A stretch of 47,553 nt of DNA from Planctomycetaceae bacterium (GTDB taxonomy: Bacteria > Planctomycetota > Planctomycetia > Pirellulales > Pirellulaceae), in NCBI GenBank assembly GCA_005778405.1, contig SXOA01000147.1:1-47553 (forward strand). Direction: 5' to 3'. This document shows, one piece after another, positions 9,059 to 16,597 of this stretch (position 1 is the stretch's first letter; each line of letters starts with the position of its first letter). The translations under genes were made by a program, and so were the position numbers. Under the pieces are notes generated by a model that had not been told where the DNA came from, did not search any database, and saw nothing but the letters and a program-made list of their open reading frames with translations.

Positions 9059-10156
9059 ATGCTCATCGGCGTACCCAAGGAAGTGAAACGGGATGAATAC
9101 CGAGTGGCGATGTTGCCGGTGGGCGTGGAGGAATTGACCGCTGCGGGGCATATGGTGTTGATCGAGGCGGGGGCGGGACTCGGCTCAGGGATTTCCGATC
9201 AGGAGTACGCGGAGCAGGGTGCGCACCTCATCGCGACCGCGGACGAAATCTGGGCCAAGGCCGAGTTGATTGTCAAAGTGAAAGAGCCACTGCCGCAGGA
9301 ATATTGTTTGGTCCGGTCGGGAAAGACGCTCTTTACCTACTTCCACTTTGCCGCCAGCCGCGAGCTGACCGACGCAATGTTGAAAACCGGCTCGACTTGC
9401 ATTGCCTACGAGACGCTCAAAGACGCTCAGGGCCGCCTGCCTCTGCTGACTCCGATGAGCGAGGTGGCGGGACGAATGAGCATTCAGGAAGGAGCCAAAT
9501 ACCTGGAGCGGCCGCAGCAGGGACGGGGAATTCTGCTGGCCGGCGTCCCCGGCGTGGCTCCGGCTCATATCACCATTCTCGGCGGCGGCGTGGTAGGGGC
9601 GAACGCGGCCAAGATCGCGGCTGGTTTCCAGGCGGACATCGCCATCCTGGACGTCAACATGGATCGGCTCCGATATCTCGACGACATCATGCCCCCCAAC
9701 GTCAACGTCCTCTTCAGCGACCGCCACACCATCCGCCAACAGCTCAAACTGGCGGACCTCGTCATCGGGGCAGTGCTCATTCCTGGAGCGCGGGCTCCGC
9801 ACCTGGTTTCCCGAAAGGATCTGAAGCTGATGAAGCCCGGCAGCGTCATTATCGATGTCGCCATCGATCAAGGAGGCTGTCTCGAAACCAGCCGCCCCAC
9901 CACGCACAGCAGTCCGGTCTACATCGAAGAGGACGTGCTGCACTACTGCGTCACCAATATGCCCGGCGCGGTCGGCCGGACCAGCACCTTCGCCCTCTGC
10001 AACGTCACCCTCCCCTGGGTCCTCCAACTCGCCAACCGCGGCATTGCTGCCGCCTGCAAGGATCTCTCCCCTCTCGCCTCGGCCGTCAACATAAGGCACG
10101 GAGTTGTCACGAATCAAGCGGTCGCGGAAACGTTTGGGATGAAACTGGGAGGGTGA
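9059..10156 (+). CDS. ald: Alanine dehydrogenase
   Basis: 365 aa, the standard length. Ald catalyses NAD-dependent reversible oxidative deamination of L-alanine to pyruvate and ammonia. The sequence begins MLIGVPKEVKRDEYRVA (substrate Arg in the first block), then KVKEPLPQEY (catalytic Lys) and FTYFHFAAS (catalytic His). The Rossmann loop TILGGGVVGANAAKIA and the C-terminal YCVTNMPGAVGRTSTFAL complete the family pattern. The ATG at 9059 is preceded by GCGAGGAACC, a fair ribosome-binding site; an ATG at 9023 would add 12 non-family residues. The gene is divergent from the DUF255 gene across ~215 nt and convergent with the channel gene that ends at 10260. Confidence 0.95.
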   Translation: MLIGVPKEVKRDEYRVAMLPVGVEELTAAGHMVLIEAGAGLGSGISDQEYAEQGAHLIATADEIWAKAELIVKVKEPLPQEYCLVRSGKTLFTYFHFAASRELTDAMLKTGSTCIAYETLKDAQGRLPLLTPMSEVAGRMSIQEGAKYLERPQQGRGILLAGVPGVAPAHITILGGGVVGANAAKIAAGFQADIAILDVNMDRLRYLDDIMPPNVNVLFSDRHTIRQQLKLADLVIGAVLIPGARAPHLVSRKDLKLMKPGSVIIDVAIDQGGCLETSRPTTHSSPVYIEEDVLHYCVTNMPGAVGRTSTFALCNVTLPWVLQLANRGIAAACKDLSPLASAVNIRHGVVTNQAVAETFGMKLGG

Positions 10157-10194
10157 TAGCAGAAGGCAGAGGATTTGAAATCTGAAATTTGAGA

Positions 10195-10229
10195 CGGAAA
10201 GCGAGTTGGGATAACTCGCCGACTTTCCG
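10195..10229. terminator. Hairpin between convergent genes
   Basis: CGGAAAG (10195-10201) pairs with CTTTCCG (10223-10229), and inside it GAGTT pairs with AACTC. The structure lies between the ends of ald and of the channel gene and is followed on the plus strand by a long C/T tract. It may serve both genes as a terminator, but there is no clean U-run. Just upstream is an AT-rich self-complementary run (near 10173-10192, GATTTGAAATCTGAAATTTG). Confidence 0.4.
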
Positions 10230-10259
10230 ACTCTCCTTCTCTCCTTCTTCCCTCCCCCC

Positions 10260-11126
10260 TCACGCCGTCCGCTTCCGTGCCAGCGGCATCAAAATACGTT
10301 CGGCCCGTTTGCCGCATTCGGAAACGAGTGAGTCAATCTTGTTGCGGAAGTAACTGAAGGCGGCCATAGCGGGGATGGCGACGACGAGCCCTTCGAAGGT
10401 GGTGACAAGGGCGAGGCTTATGTTGTCGGCCAGGTCGGCGGGGGAGGGGTGTTTGGTCTCGTTGGCTAATTGGTTGAAGGCCAGGATCATTCCTTGTACT
10501 GTGCCGAGCAATCCGAGCATGGGGGCGATGGCGGCGATCAGGTTGAGCATGTCGGTTTTACGATAGAGGCGGGCCGTGTTGTCTTCACCCGCTTCTTCGG
10601 CGGCCGATTTGTATTCCGCAAAACCGAACTCGCTCCCTTGATACGTTTCCAGGCCGGCGAGTATGACGTCGGTGGCGAGGGAGTAGTTTTTAGGGTCGCG
10701 GCAGAACTCGGTGGCCTCGGCAATCTGGCCGTGGTGAATCATCTCTTCGAGTTGTTGCATGACGGCCTCGGGCATGAGCCGCTCTTTGCGGATGGACATG
10801 GCATGTTCGATGATCAGACCGATGGCCACGAAGGAGAGAATGATGATGACCAGGCCAATCAGGCCGCTGGCGACGAGATTGTCCCACCAGGTCCGCTCGT
10901 GGGTATTGGCGGCGGGCTTTTTGGTCCCGGCCACAGGAGTTTCCGTGGCCGGCACGTCTACCACCGCAGGCTCCTCGCCGGGGTTCACTTCGGGAGCCTG
11001 GGCACGGGCGGCCGCGACGAAACGGGAACTCAAATCCATTCCCAGCCAAACGGCGAGAAGCCCCGCGAGCAGGCGAAGCACGGTGCCCCGCGGCAGGTGA
11101 GAGAAAAAACCGCCTATCGACGTCAT
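10260..11126 (-). CDS. MotA/TolQ/ExbB-family proton channel protein
   Basis: 288 aa with an N-terminal hydrophobic leader, a Pro/Glu linker, and three membrane helices in the TolQ/ExbB order: ~84-110 (LVASGLIGLVIIILSFVAIG), ~193-217 (APMLGLLGTVQGMILAF) and ~236-260 (ISLALVTTFEGLVVAIPAMA). The GLLGTVxGMIxAF and ALVTTxxGLxVAIPA signatures are diagnostic. Such proteins use proton flow to energise outer-membrane transport or envelope processes. The extra N-terminal segment with a signal-like start (residues ~1-42) is common in planctomycete members. No ExbD partner follows within the window, since the next gene on this strand is far away. The start overlaps the preceding gene's stop by 4 nt (ATGA), so translation is probably coupled. 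Confidence 0.9.
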   Translation of the reverse strand: MTSIGGFFSHLPRGTVLRLLAGLLAVWLGMDLSSRFVAAARAQAPEVNPGEEPAVVDVPATETPVAGTKKPAANTHERTWWDNLVASGLIGLVIIILSFVAIGLIIEHAMSIRKERLMPEAVMQQLEEMIHHGQIAEATEFCRDPKNYSLATDVILAGLETYQGSEFGFAEYKSAAEEAGEDNTARLYRKTDMLNLIAAIAPMLGLLGTVQGMILAFNQLANETKHPSPADLADNISLALVTTFEGLVVAIPAMAAFSYFRNKIDSLVSECGKRAERILMPLARKRTA

Positions 11127-12256
11127 GGCCTCTCCATTTCCGCGACTCGCTTCCCCTGTGCCGTTTCGCGATATCGGGCGAGTAGCTCTCGCCGCACCGC
11201 CGTAGCTGCCGCTGTATCCTTGAGCTTATCCAGAATCTGCAGAGCGTGGTACAGCCCTGCAGCAGCCAGTTCGCTGTCGCGGTCTTCGGCCAGGGCCGCG
11301 ACGGTAAGAAAGTCCAGGGCCGCATCCCGCTGAGCCGCCTGATCACCCGCCGATCGCCACATGCCCAGCCAGTAATGAGCGAGCAGGCGATTGGCCGGGT
11401 GGAGCTTAGGAAGGCGAGATTCCAGTCCAGCGAGGTTCGTACCGGGTGTTTTCGTTTGAATCTCTTGCTGGGCGAGAAGCACTTCTCGAAGCTCGGCGGC
11501 TAGCGCATCTTTCCCTTGCACGGCGGCGAGGACTTTCTGCGCGGGAGGGACGTCCCCCGCCGCAAGGGCCAAGGAGACGTAATAAAGGTAGGCTTCGTCA
11601 GGGCGAGGGGCCGCCATTTTCTGGATGGCTTCCTGTACGCCGGGAAGCGCTTGTTTGGCCTCGGCGGCATCGAGCCACAGGGGCGCAAGGTCGAGACAGT
11701 ACGGCGTGTCGGGACCGGCGGCGAGGCGACGACCGCCGGGAAGGAGCGACTCCTTGGCGTTGCCACTGCGGAGAAGTTCCAGGCAACGCAGATAGGGCTC
11801 GACCGCGGCTTCGCGCTTGCCGTGAGCAAGGCGGCCCCACATGGTTGTCTGACAAACGAGATAGGCCGTCTGGCTCTGCCGGCTGGAGAATCGCGGATAC
11901 AGCTTCTCCGCCGTCTCATACAGCCCGTCATAGTCCCCGATCTTCAGCCGTTGGCGGAGGCGGTAGAGCGAAGGGCCAAGCTCCTTGAGAAACTTGTCGA
12001 AGGCGGGCTGGAGCGCCTCGCTCACGCGACCGCGCTCGATTTCGTCCCAGGGAAGCAAATCGCCGCCACCCGGCCGTTTGCCGTCCAGCCGAGCCCCATC
12101 CTCGTCAACGGAGAGGACGGCTTTGTCGGTCACGAGTTCCAGATTTCGCAAGATGATCCGGTCGGCCGCCATCAGCGGCCCCCCGCCTTTTGCGGCAATT
12201 GCCAACGCAGCGACCAGCGTTAGAAGGGCGAATCGATGTGACGAGAATTGAGACAA
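11123..12256 (-). CDS. Secreted TPR-like repeat protein coupled to the channel gene
   Basis: 377 aa. An N-terminal signal peptide (FALLTLVAALAIAAKGGGPLMAA) is followed by a short β-segment (RIILRNLELVTDKAVLSVDEDGARL). After that come Ala/Leu-rich helical pairs resembling degenerate tetratricopeptide repeats (for example AAVEPYLRCLELLRSGN, ANRLLAHYWLGMWRSAGDQ). No canonical TPR consensus is strong enough for a family name. The stop overlaps the start of the ExbB/TolQ-like gene in ATGA, a sign of translational coupling. It is therefore likely a periplasmic partner of that channel, like the periplasmic TPR partners of other TolQ-type systems. That role is inferred from position only. Confidence 0.75.
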   Translation of the reverse strand: MSQFSSHRFALLTLVAALAIAAKGGGPLMAADRIILRNLELVTDKAVLSVDEDGARLDGKRPGGGDLLPWDEIERGRVSEALQPAFDKFLKELGPSLYRLRQRLKIGDYDGLYETAEKLYPRFSSRQSQTAYLVCQTTMWGRLAHGKREAAVEPYLRCLELLRSGNAKESLLPGGRRLAAGPDTPYCLDLAPLWLDAAEAKQALPGVQEAIQKMAAPRPDEAYLYYVSLALAAGDVPPAQKVLAAVQGKDALAAELREVLLAQQEIQTKTPGTNLAGLESRLPKLHPANRLLAHYWLGMWRSAGDQAAQRDAALDFLTVAALAEDRDSELAAAGLYHALQILDKLKDTAAATAVRRELLARYRETAQGKRVAEMERP

Positions 12257-12610
12257 GAGAATCCTTTATTCAAGGAAATAAGAATTTGATCGGTGTTGGT
12301 ATTGTACGGGGGGATCCGCCGTATTGCCCAAGGCTCTTCATCTTAGGGAAACTTTCTGCTCATTGAGACGTCATAACACCTGGGGAAATTGCGATTCTGC
12401 CCCGGATTGGACGGCACAGGGCCAAACCGTCGCGGGAATGTAAAATCCAGGCAAACGCCCCTCTTCCCAGTAGAATTCTCTCCACCCGTCAAGGACAATG
12501 AAACCGCTGGCCCGATTGCCGGCACTTACTAGGGATCGGCTCCACGCCCTCCATCGCGCTCGTTTCGTCGGCATTGCAGTCCTGTTTTTGAACCGTTCAG
12601 GAATCGCCTC
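12257..12610. other. Intergenic stretch without a supported gene
   Basis: 354 nt between divergent genes. Short open frames on the minus strand lack a start signal or family resemblance. I see no convincing promoter motif, hairpin or repeat in it. Confidence 0.5.
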
Positions 12611-13777
12611 ATGAAATTTGCATTCCAGCTCTCCGTTATCGGCATTGTGTACATGTCGATGGTCTTGACGGCCTTCGCCCAGGAAAAGAAGGAAGAGCCC
12701 GCCGCCGAGGTGGTCAAGGACGTGGAAGGGGTCATTCGCCGCGTCATCGAAGGGGTCAAGCCTGGGGCTCCCGGCACGACCAAGCCCGGCGAGAAGAAGC
12801 CGGAGGAAGAGGCCGTGGAAGTATCACGCGCGCCCGTCGTGCAGCTTGGACCGAAATTCATTCGCCTCCACTTACAAGATGGCTCCGTCATCAGCGGCGA
12901 TCTTTCGGTTACCGAAATCACCGTGGAAACTCAGTTTGGCAAGCTTACGGTCCCCATCGCCAAGGTTCGGAGTTTTACTCCCGGACTCGACAGCAACAAA
13001 AAGGCAGCCGAGCAGATCAACGGCTTGATCGAGAAGCTCGGGGGGGACGACTACAAAACCCGCGAACAGGCCCACAAGGATTTGGCGGCCATGGGAATCC
13101 GCGTGCAGAAAGAACTCGACAAGCATGTCGGCTCCGAGAACGCCGAGCTCAAACGGCACGTCACCGAGATCCTCAAGGAGCTTGAAGAAGCCGCCGAGGA
13201 ACAAGCCGATGACGACTCAGGGAGCGCCAGTGCCAGCCCCTGGATTCAGCTCGACACCATCGTCACCACGGACTTTACGGTCCTTGGCAAAGTAATGCCG
13301 CAGGATTTCACGATCGACAGCAAGTACGGCCCCCTCAAGATTGCCTTGGGAGATATTTCCAAAGCCGAACGTGAGTCGGGAGCACGCGAATCGTACAAGA
13401 AAAACATGTCCGTCGGTGGTGACACCCTCGCCCAGCGCGGTTTCAAAAGCAGCGGCATCAGGGTCCAGGCGGGGGACAGAATCGTCGTGAAAGCAGAAGG
13501 CTCGATCGTCATGTCTCCCTGGGGAAGTAACGCTCACTCTGGACCCGACGGAATGCCTAACTACGGCTGGTATATTCCTAATCAGATTGCCGGAGGCGCA
13601 CTTTGCGCCAAAATTGGCGACAAAGGGCAGCCCTTCAAAGTGGGACGCAGCCTGACGTTCACTGCCAAGACCTCCGGCATGTTGCAGTTCGCCATCGGCA
13701 TTCAGGCCGAATACGCTGGCGAGGGCTATCAGTTCCCTGGAGAATACAAGCTCAAGTTGCGCGTGGACCCGAAGTAG
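12611..13777 (+). CDS. Secreted protein with PA-IL-like (LecA-type) lectin domain
   Basis: 388 aa with a signal peptide (FAFQLSVIGIVYMSMVLTAFA, cut before QEKKEE). An acidic linker follows, then a β-module repeated twice: residues ~73-120 (FIRLHLQDGSVISGDL with FGKLTVPIAKVRSF) and ~213-255 (YGPLKIALGDISKAE). These enclose a helical segment (AAEQINGLIEKLGGDDYKTREQAHKDL) that resembles one HEAT-like unit. The C-terminal ~110 residues match the LecA fold pattern: VQAGDRIVVKAEGSIVMSPW, then SGPDGMPNYGW, then GALCAKIGDKGQPF and LQFAIGI. LecA-type domains bind galactose with calcium. Whether the Ca and sugar ligands are kept here is not something I can settle by eye. It precedes the flagellar cluster but is separated from it by repeats and a dedicated promoter. 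Confidence 0.8.
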   Translation: MKFAFQLSVIGIVYMSMVLTAFAQEKKEEPAAEVVKDVEGVIRRVIEGVKPGAPGTTKPGEKKPEEEAVEVSRAPVVQLGPKFIRLHLQDGSVISGDLSVTEITVETQFGKLTVPIAKVRSFTPGLDSNKKAAEQINGLIEKLGGDDYKTREQAHKDLAAMGIRVQKELDKHVGSENAELKRHVTEILKELEEAAEEQADDDSGSASASPWIQLDTIVTTDFTVLGKVMPQDFTIDSKYGPLKIALGDISKAERESGARESYKKNMSVGGDTLAQRGFKSSGIRVQAGDRIVVKAEGSIVMSPWGSNAHSGPDGMPNYGWYIPNQIAGGALCAKIGDKGQPFKVGRSLTFTAKTSGMLQFAIGIQAEYAGEGYQFPGEYKLKLRVDPK

Positions 13778-13881
13778 TCCGCTCACTCCGAGAACGTGAT
13801 TTTTTCCTCGTTCCCACGGTCCTCCGTGGGAACGCAGGTTTCAGACGCTTTGCGTCATTCTTTGCCGGTTCCAACCGGCAA
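13775..13881. repeat. Cluster of palindromes after the lectin gene
   Basis: It starts with TAGTCCGCTCACTCCGAG, whose TAG is the lectin gene's stop codon and which resembles the left half of the element at 15667. Three tandem hairpins follow: a perfect 11-bp stem with a 4-nt loop (13809-13834, CGTTCCCACGG/CCGTGGGAACG), a 5-bp stem (13844-13856, GACGC/GCGTC) and a perfect 9-bp stem (13862-13881, TTGCCGGTT/AACCGGCAA). Related 'GTTCCCACG...CGTGGGAAC' palindromes are, to my knowledge, common between genes of planctomycetes. Confidence 0.75.
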
Positions 13882-13953
13882 CAACTGCGCTTCACAGAGT
13901 TTGAACGAGTTTCTATCGGCGAGCACTTCAGAGTAGTTCCTAGCTCGTTAAAC

Positions 13954-13969
13954 CACTGCGCCCGCAGTG
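13954..13969. promoter_or_regulatory. Inverted repeat upstream of the sigma-54 site
   Basis: CACTGCG-cc-CGCAGTG is a perfect 7-2-7 dyad centred about 56 nt before the -24 GG. It could be a binding site for the NtrC/FleQ-type activator that sigma-54 promoters need. That is inference from position and symmetry only. Confidence 0.3.
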
Positions 13970-14015
13970 TTTATCACGGCTAGCATGCCCTCTTCTGTGT
14001 GGATTCTGCTGCTGC

Positions 14016-14031
14016 TGGCCCGCAAGTTGCT
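14016..14031 (+). promoter_or_regulatory. Sigma-54 (RpoN) promoter of the flgF operon
   Basis: TGGCCCG-CAAG-TTGCT matches the consensus TGGCACG-N4-TTGCW at 11 of 12 positions. The invariant GG (14017-14018) and GC (14029-14030) are separated by exactly 10 nt. Transcription would begin near 14042, leaving a ~20-nt leader with a GGGGGG ribosome-binding site at 14049-14054, 8 nt before the flgF ATG. Confidence 0.75.
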
Positions 14032-14062
14032 TTAGCTGGGTCATCGCTGGGGGGCGCTATTC

Positions 14063-14836
14063 ATGGATGTTGCGCTAGGCATGTACTACGGACTTTATCT
14101 ATCTGCGGCAGGGGCGACGGCACAGGGCCAAAAGGTCGAAGTGCTGAGCAACAACCTCGCCAATGTCGATACCGTCGGCTTCAAACGGGAACTGGCGATT
14201 CTGGAATCGCGCGACAGCGAGGCCATCGAGCGGCAATTGGCTCTTCGCGGTTCGCGCGGGCTGAGCGATATTGGCGGCGGAACGGGACAGAACGAAACGG
14301 CGACGGACTTTCACGTCGGCACGATTCGTCCCACCGGCAACCCCTTGGACATGGCCCTGGAAACTCCGAACTCCTTCTTTGTCGTCCAGCAAGGCCAAGA
14401 AAAACTCCTGACGAGAGCAGGCAATTTTCAGCTCAGCAGCGCAGGTGAGCTGCAAACTCGTCAGGGAGACACAGTCCTCGCCAGCGACGGCAGCCCCATC
14501 ACCTTAGATTCCCGGCTCCCCTGGGAGCTGCTGCCGGGGGGATTCATCAGCCAGGCCGGCGATGTTCGGGAGCTGGGGCTGGTGCAGGCCAACCAGCTCT
14601 CGGGCCTGGAAAAGGTCGGACAGAACTACTTCTCCGCCACAGAGAACAACACCACGCCGGTCCCTACCGAAGAACGCCGCGTAAGCAACGGCTACGAGGA
14701 ACGGAGCGGAGTGAACCCGATGGAGGAGATGGTCGAGCTCATCGCCGCCCAGCGGGCTTATGAAACCAGCACCCGCATGATCCAAAACCACGACAGCATG
14801 ACCAGCTCGCTCATCTCCAGAATGTTACGCGTGTAA
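14063..14836 (+). CDS. flgF: Flagellar basal-body rod protein FlgF-like
   Basis: 257 aa. A proximal-rod protein of the FlgE/F/G family, exported through the flagellar type III apparatus to the periplasmic rod. The N-terminal rod motif is clear (YYGLYLSAAGATAQGQ, then VLSNNLANVDTVGFKRE), and the C-terminal FlgG/F helix is intact (VNPMEEMVELIAAQRAYETS). The call FlgF rather than FlgG rests on its place just before a better FlgG, and on its internal sequence (NETATDFHVGTIRPTGNPLD). The start is the ATG at 14063, 8 nt after GGGGGG; a second ATG at 14081 (MYYGLYL) is nearer the family N-terminus and cannot be excluded. It is the first gene of a long flagellar operon behind a sigma-54 promoter. Confidence 0.88.
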   Translation: MDVALGMYYGLYLSAAGATAQGQKVEVLSNNLANVDTVGFKRELAILESRDSEAIERQLALRGSRGLSDIGGGTGQNETATDFHVGTIRPTGNPLDMALETPNSFFVVQQGQEKLLTRAGNFQLSSAGELQTRQGDTVLASDGSPITLDSRLPWELLPGGFISQAGDVRELGLVQANQLSGLEKVGQNYFSATENNTTPVPTEERRVSNGYEERSGVNPMEEMVELIAAQRAYETSTRMIQNHDSMTSSLISRMLRV

Positions 14837-14874
14837 TCGTTTCCTGACCCCTGACTCCTGACCCCGTCCCTCCC

Positions 14875-15669
14875 ATGAGCATTCAAACTCTCTACACCGC
14901 AGCCACCGGCATGGAATCACTCCAGACCAAGCTGGACGTGATCGCCAATAACCTCGCCAACGTGAACACGACCGGCTTCAAAAAGGGCCGAGCGAATTTC
15001 GAGGACTTGTTTTATCGGCATTACAAGTATCCGGGGACGCTGGATTCGCAAGGGAACCCCACGGCGACCGGTACGAGCGTGGGTCTGGGTTCACGCGTGC
15101 AGAGCGTGCAGACCAGCCAGCAGCAGGGAGCCTCGCAGCAGACCAATGGCCAGTTTGATATGGCCATTGAAGGGCAGGGGTTTTTCCAAGTGCAGGATTC
15201 CTCGGGACAGACGCTCTACACTCGCGCAGGCAACTTTTCGACCAATGCCACTGGCGAATTGGTGCTTGGCTCCGCCTCGTCAGGGAGAAGGCTATTTCCG
15301 AACGTCCAGTTGCCACCGGGGGCAACTAATTTCAGCATCACCGAAGATGGTGTGATGTCGTACGTGCTCAATGGCACCCAGACTCCTTTGAACACGCTCG
15401 AAATCGCCACGTTCACCAATCCCGAGGGGCTACTCAAACTGGGAGATAACCTGTACGCAACTACCGAAGCGTCCGGGCAACCAACGACAGGTAATCCCAA
15501 TCTGAATGGCGTGGGTCAAATCCGCGGCGGGACTCTCGAAGCCTCCAACGTTGAGCCCGTGCAAGAGCTCATTGACCTGATCACCACGCAGCGGTCCTTT
15601 GAGCTCAACTCGCAAGCCATCCAGGCCGGTGACCAGATTCTGCAATTGATTTCGAACTTGAGGCGATAG
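14875..15669 (+). CDS. flgG: Flagellar distal rod protein FlgG
   Basis: 264 aa, standard FlgG length (about 260). It forms the distal rod that crosses the periplasm and passes through the L and P rings. N-terminal block: IQTLYTAATGMESLQTKLDV, then IANNLANVNTTGFKKGRANF with EDLFYRHYKYPG, which is FlgG-specific. C-terminal block: SNVEPVQELIDLITTQRSFE, then LNSQAIQAGDQILQ. The gap from flgF is 38 nt and contains a 'CCTGACCCCTGACTCCTGACCCC' style direct-repeat tract (14843-14868) found in many intergenic elements. The TAG stop at 15667-15669 is the first base triplet of a double-hairpin repeat. Confidence 0.95.
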   Translation: MSIQTLYTAATGMESLQTKLDVIANNLANVNTTGFKKGRANFEDLFYRHYKYPGTLDSQGNPTATGTSVGLGSRVQSVQTSQQQGASQQTNGQFDMAIEGQGFFQVQDSSGQTLYTRAGNFSTNATGELVLGSASSGRRLFPNVQLPPGATNFSITEDGVMSYVLNGTQTPLNTLEIATFTNPEGLLKLGDNLYATTEASGQPTTGNPNLNGVGQIRGGTLEASNVEPVQELIDLITTQRSFELNSQAIQAGDQILQLISNLRR

Positions 15670-15722
15670 TCGCCTGCACACTCCGTGTGCAGGCATGTCC
15701 GCTCACCGAGTGAGCGGACTAC
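15667..15722. repeat. Double-hairpin repeat between flgG and flgA
   Basis: Hairpin A is CCTGCACA-ctccg-TGTGCAGG (15672-15692 region), and hairpin B is GTCCGCTCA-ccgag-TGAGCGGAC just after it. A second copy with the same order and flanking TAG lies at 43498-43551, and a partial copy at 13775. It begins with the flgG stop codon. Inside the operon it could slow RNA decay or attenuate transcription. Confidence 0.8.
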
Positions 15723-15754
15723 TTTGGTCGAACCAGTCAGCAACAAATTACAAA

Positions 15755-16573
15755 ATGCAACGCATCCTTCTCTACACGGCGATCCTCCTTCTGGCTGCCT
15801 GGTCGGCAAACGGGGCCGAAGTCCGCCTCAAGTCCGAAGCGGTTTGCAGCGGCGCGATCGTGCGGCTCAAGGACGTGGCAGAGGTTGTGTCCAGCGACGA
15901 GAACGAAACAGCAGCCCTCGCAGAAATGCAGCTCTTTCCAGTTCCCTCCAAGGGAAAAGTCAGGAATGTTCGCCGGGGCGAGATCCGCGAACTGCTCGCG
16001 TTATCAGACGTCAACCTGACAGCAATCACTTTCAGCGGGGCGGAAAAACTCGCCATTCGCCGCGCTGAAACTCAGGTTTCCGCGAAGTTGCCAACACCTG
16101 CGACGGCGGTCCCCACTGCCTATCTCACTCCTGCCACGAAAATCTCCAGCACCAGCGAATCCGCGGGTGTCGAGCTCATGCCAGTCGCCCTTCGTCGGTT
16201 GGAAAGAGGGACTATCCTGCGGGCAACCGACTTGGAGCTCAGACCTGTCGCAATCCCCAAGGTAAGCGGAATCGCGCCCCTCAAAGTCGAAGATCTGACC
16301 GGTCGAGAGCTGGTTCGTTCGCTCGCTGCTGGCCAGCAACTCAGCCTGGAGCTTGTCCGGACCCCGCGTCTCGTCCTTCGCAACGACAAAGTGAAAATCA
16401 GAGCAGTCGCAGCCGGCGTTGTGGTTTCCGCCGACGGTAAGGCGCTGGAAGAAGGGGGCCAAGGAGACAACGTCCTGGTTGAAGACGGAGCCACCAAAGC
16501 CAGGCTGGTGACTCGCGTCGTCGGCTATCAGCTTGTGGAAGTGCTGGGAACCGGCGTGAAGAGCGTGCGTTGA
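15755..16573 (+). CDS. flgA: Flagella basal-body P-ring formation protein FlgA
   Basis: 272 aa with a signal peptide (LLYTAILLLAAWSANGA before EVRLK). FlgA is the periplasmic chaperone that helps FlgI assemble into the P ring. The SAF-type domain is recognisable in ALRRLERGTILRATDLELRP, followed by DLTGRELVRSLAAGQQLSLE and the C-terminal VVSADGKALEEGGQGD with VLGTGVKSV, matching the family's end. I chose the ATG at 15755; the open frame from 15695 would read through the repeat and give a non-family leader. It lies between flgG and flgH, the order seen in many flagellar operons with a P/L ring. Confidence 0.9.
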   Translation: MQRILLYTAILLLAAWSANGAEVRLKSEAVCSGAIVRLKDVAEVVSSDENETAALAEMQLFPVPSKGKVRNVRRGEIRELLALSDVNLTAITFSGAEKLAIRRAETQVSAKLPTPATAVPTAYLTPATKISSTSESAGVELMPVALRRLERGTILRATDLELRPVAIPKVSGIAPLKVEDLTGRELVRSLAAGQQLSLELVRTPRLVLRNDKVKIRAVAAGVVVSADGKALEEGGQGDNVLVEDGATKARLVTRVVGYQLVEVLGTGVKSVR

Positions 16574-16597
16574 GTCGACGTCTAACCAATCCAAAAC

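Noticed and set aside
9185-10117. Minus-strand open frame opposite ald
   Set aside because: Shadow of ald, whose motifs are all intact.
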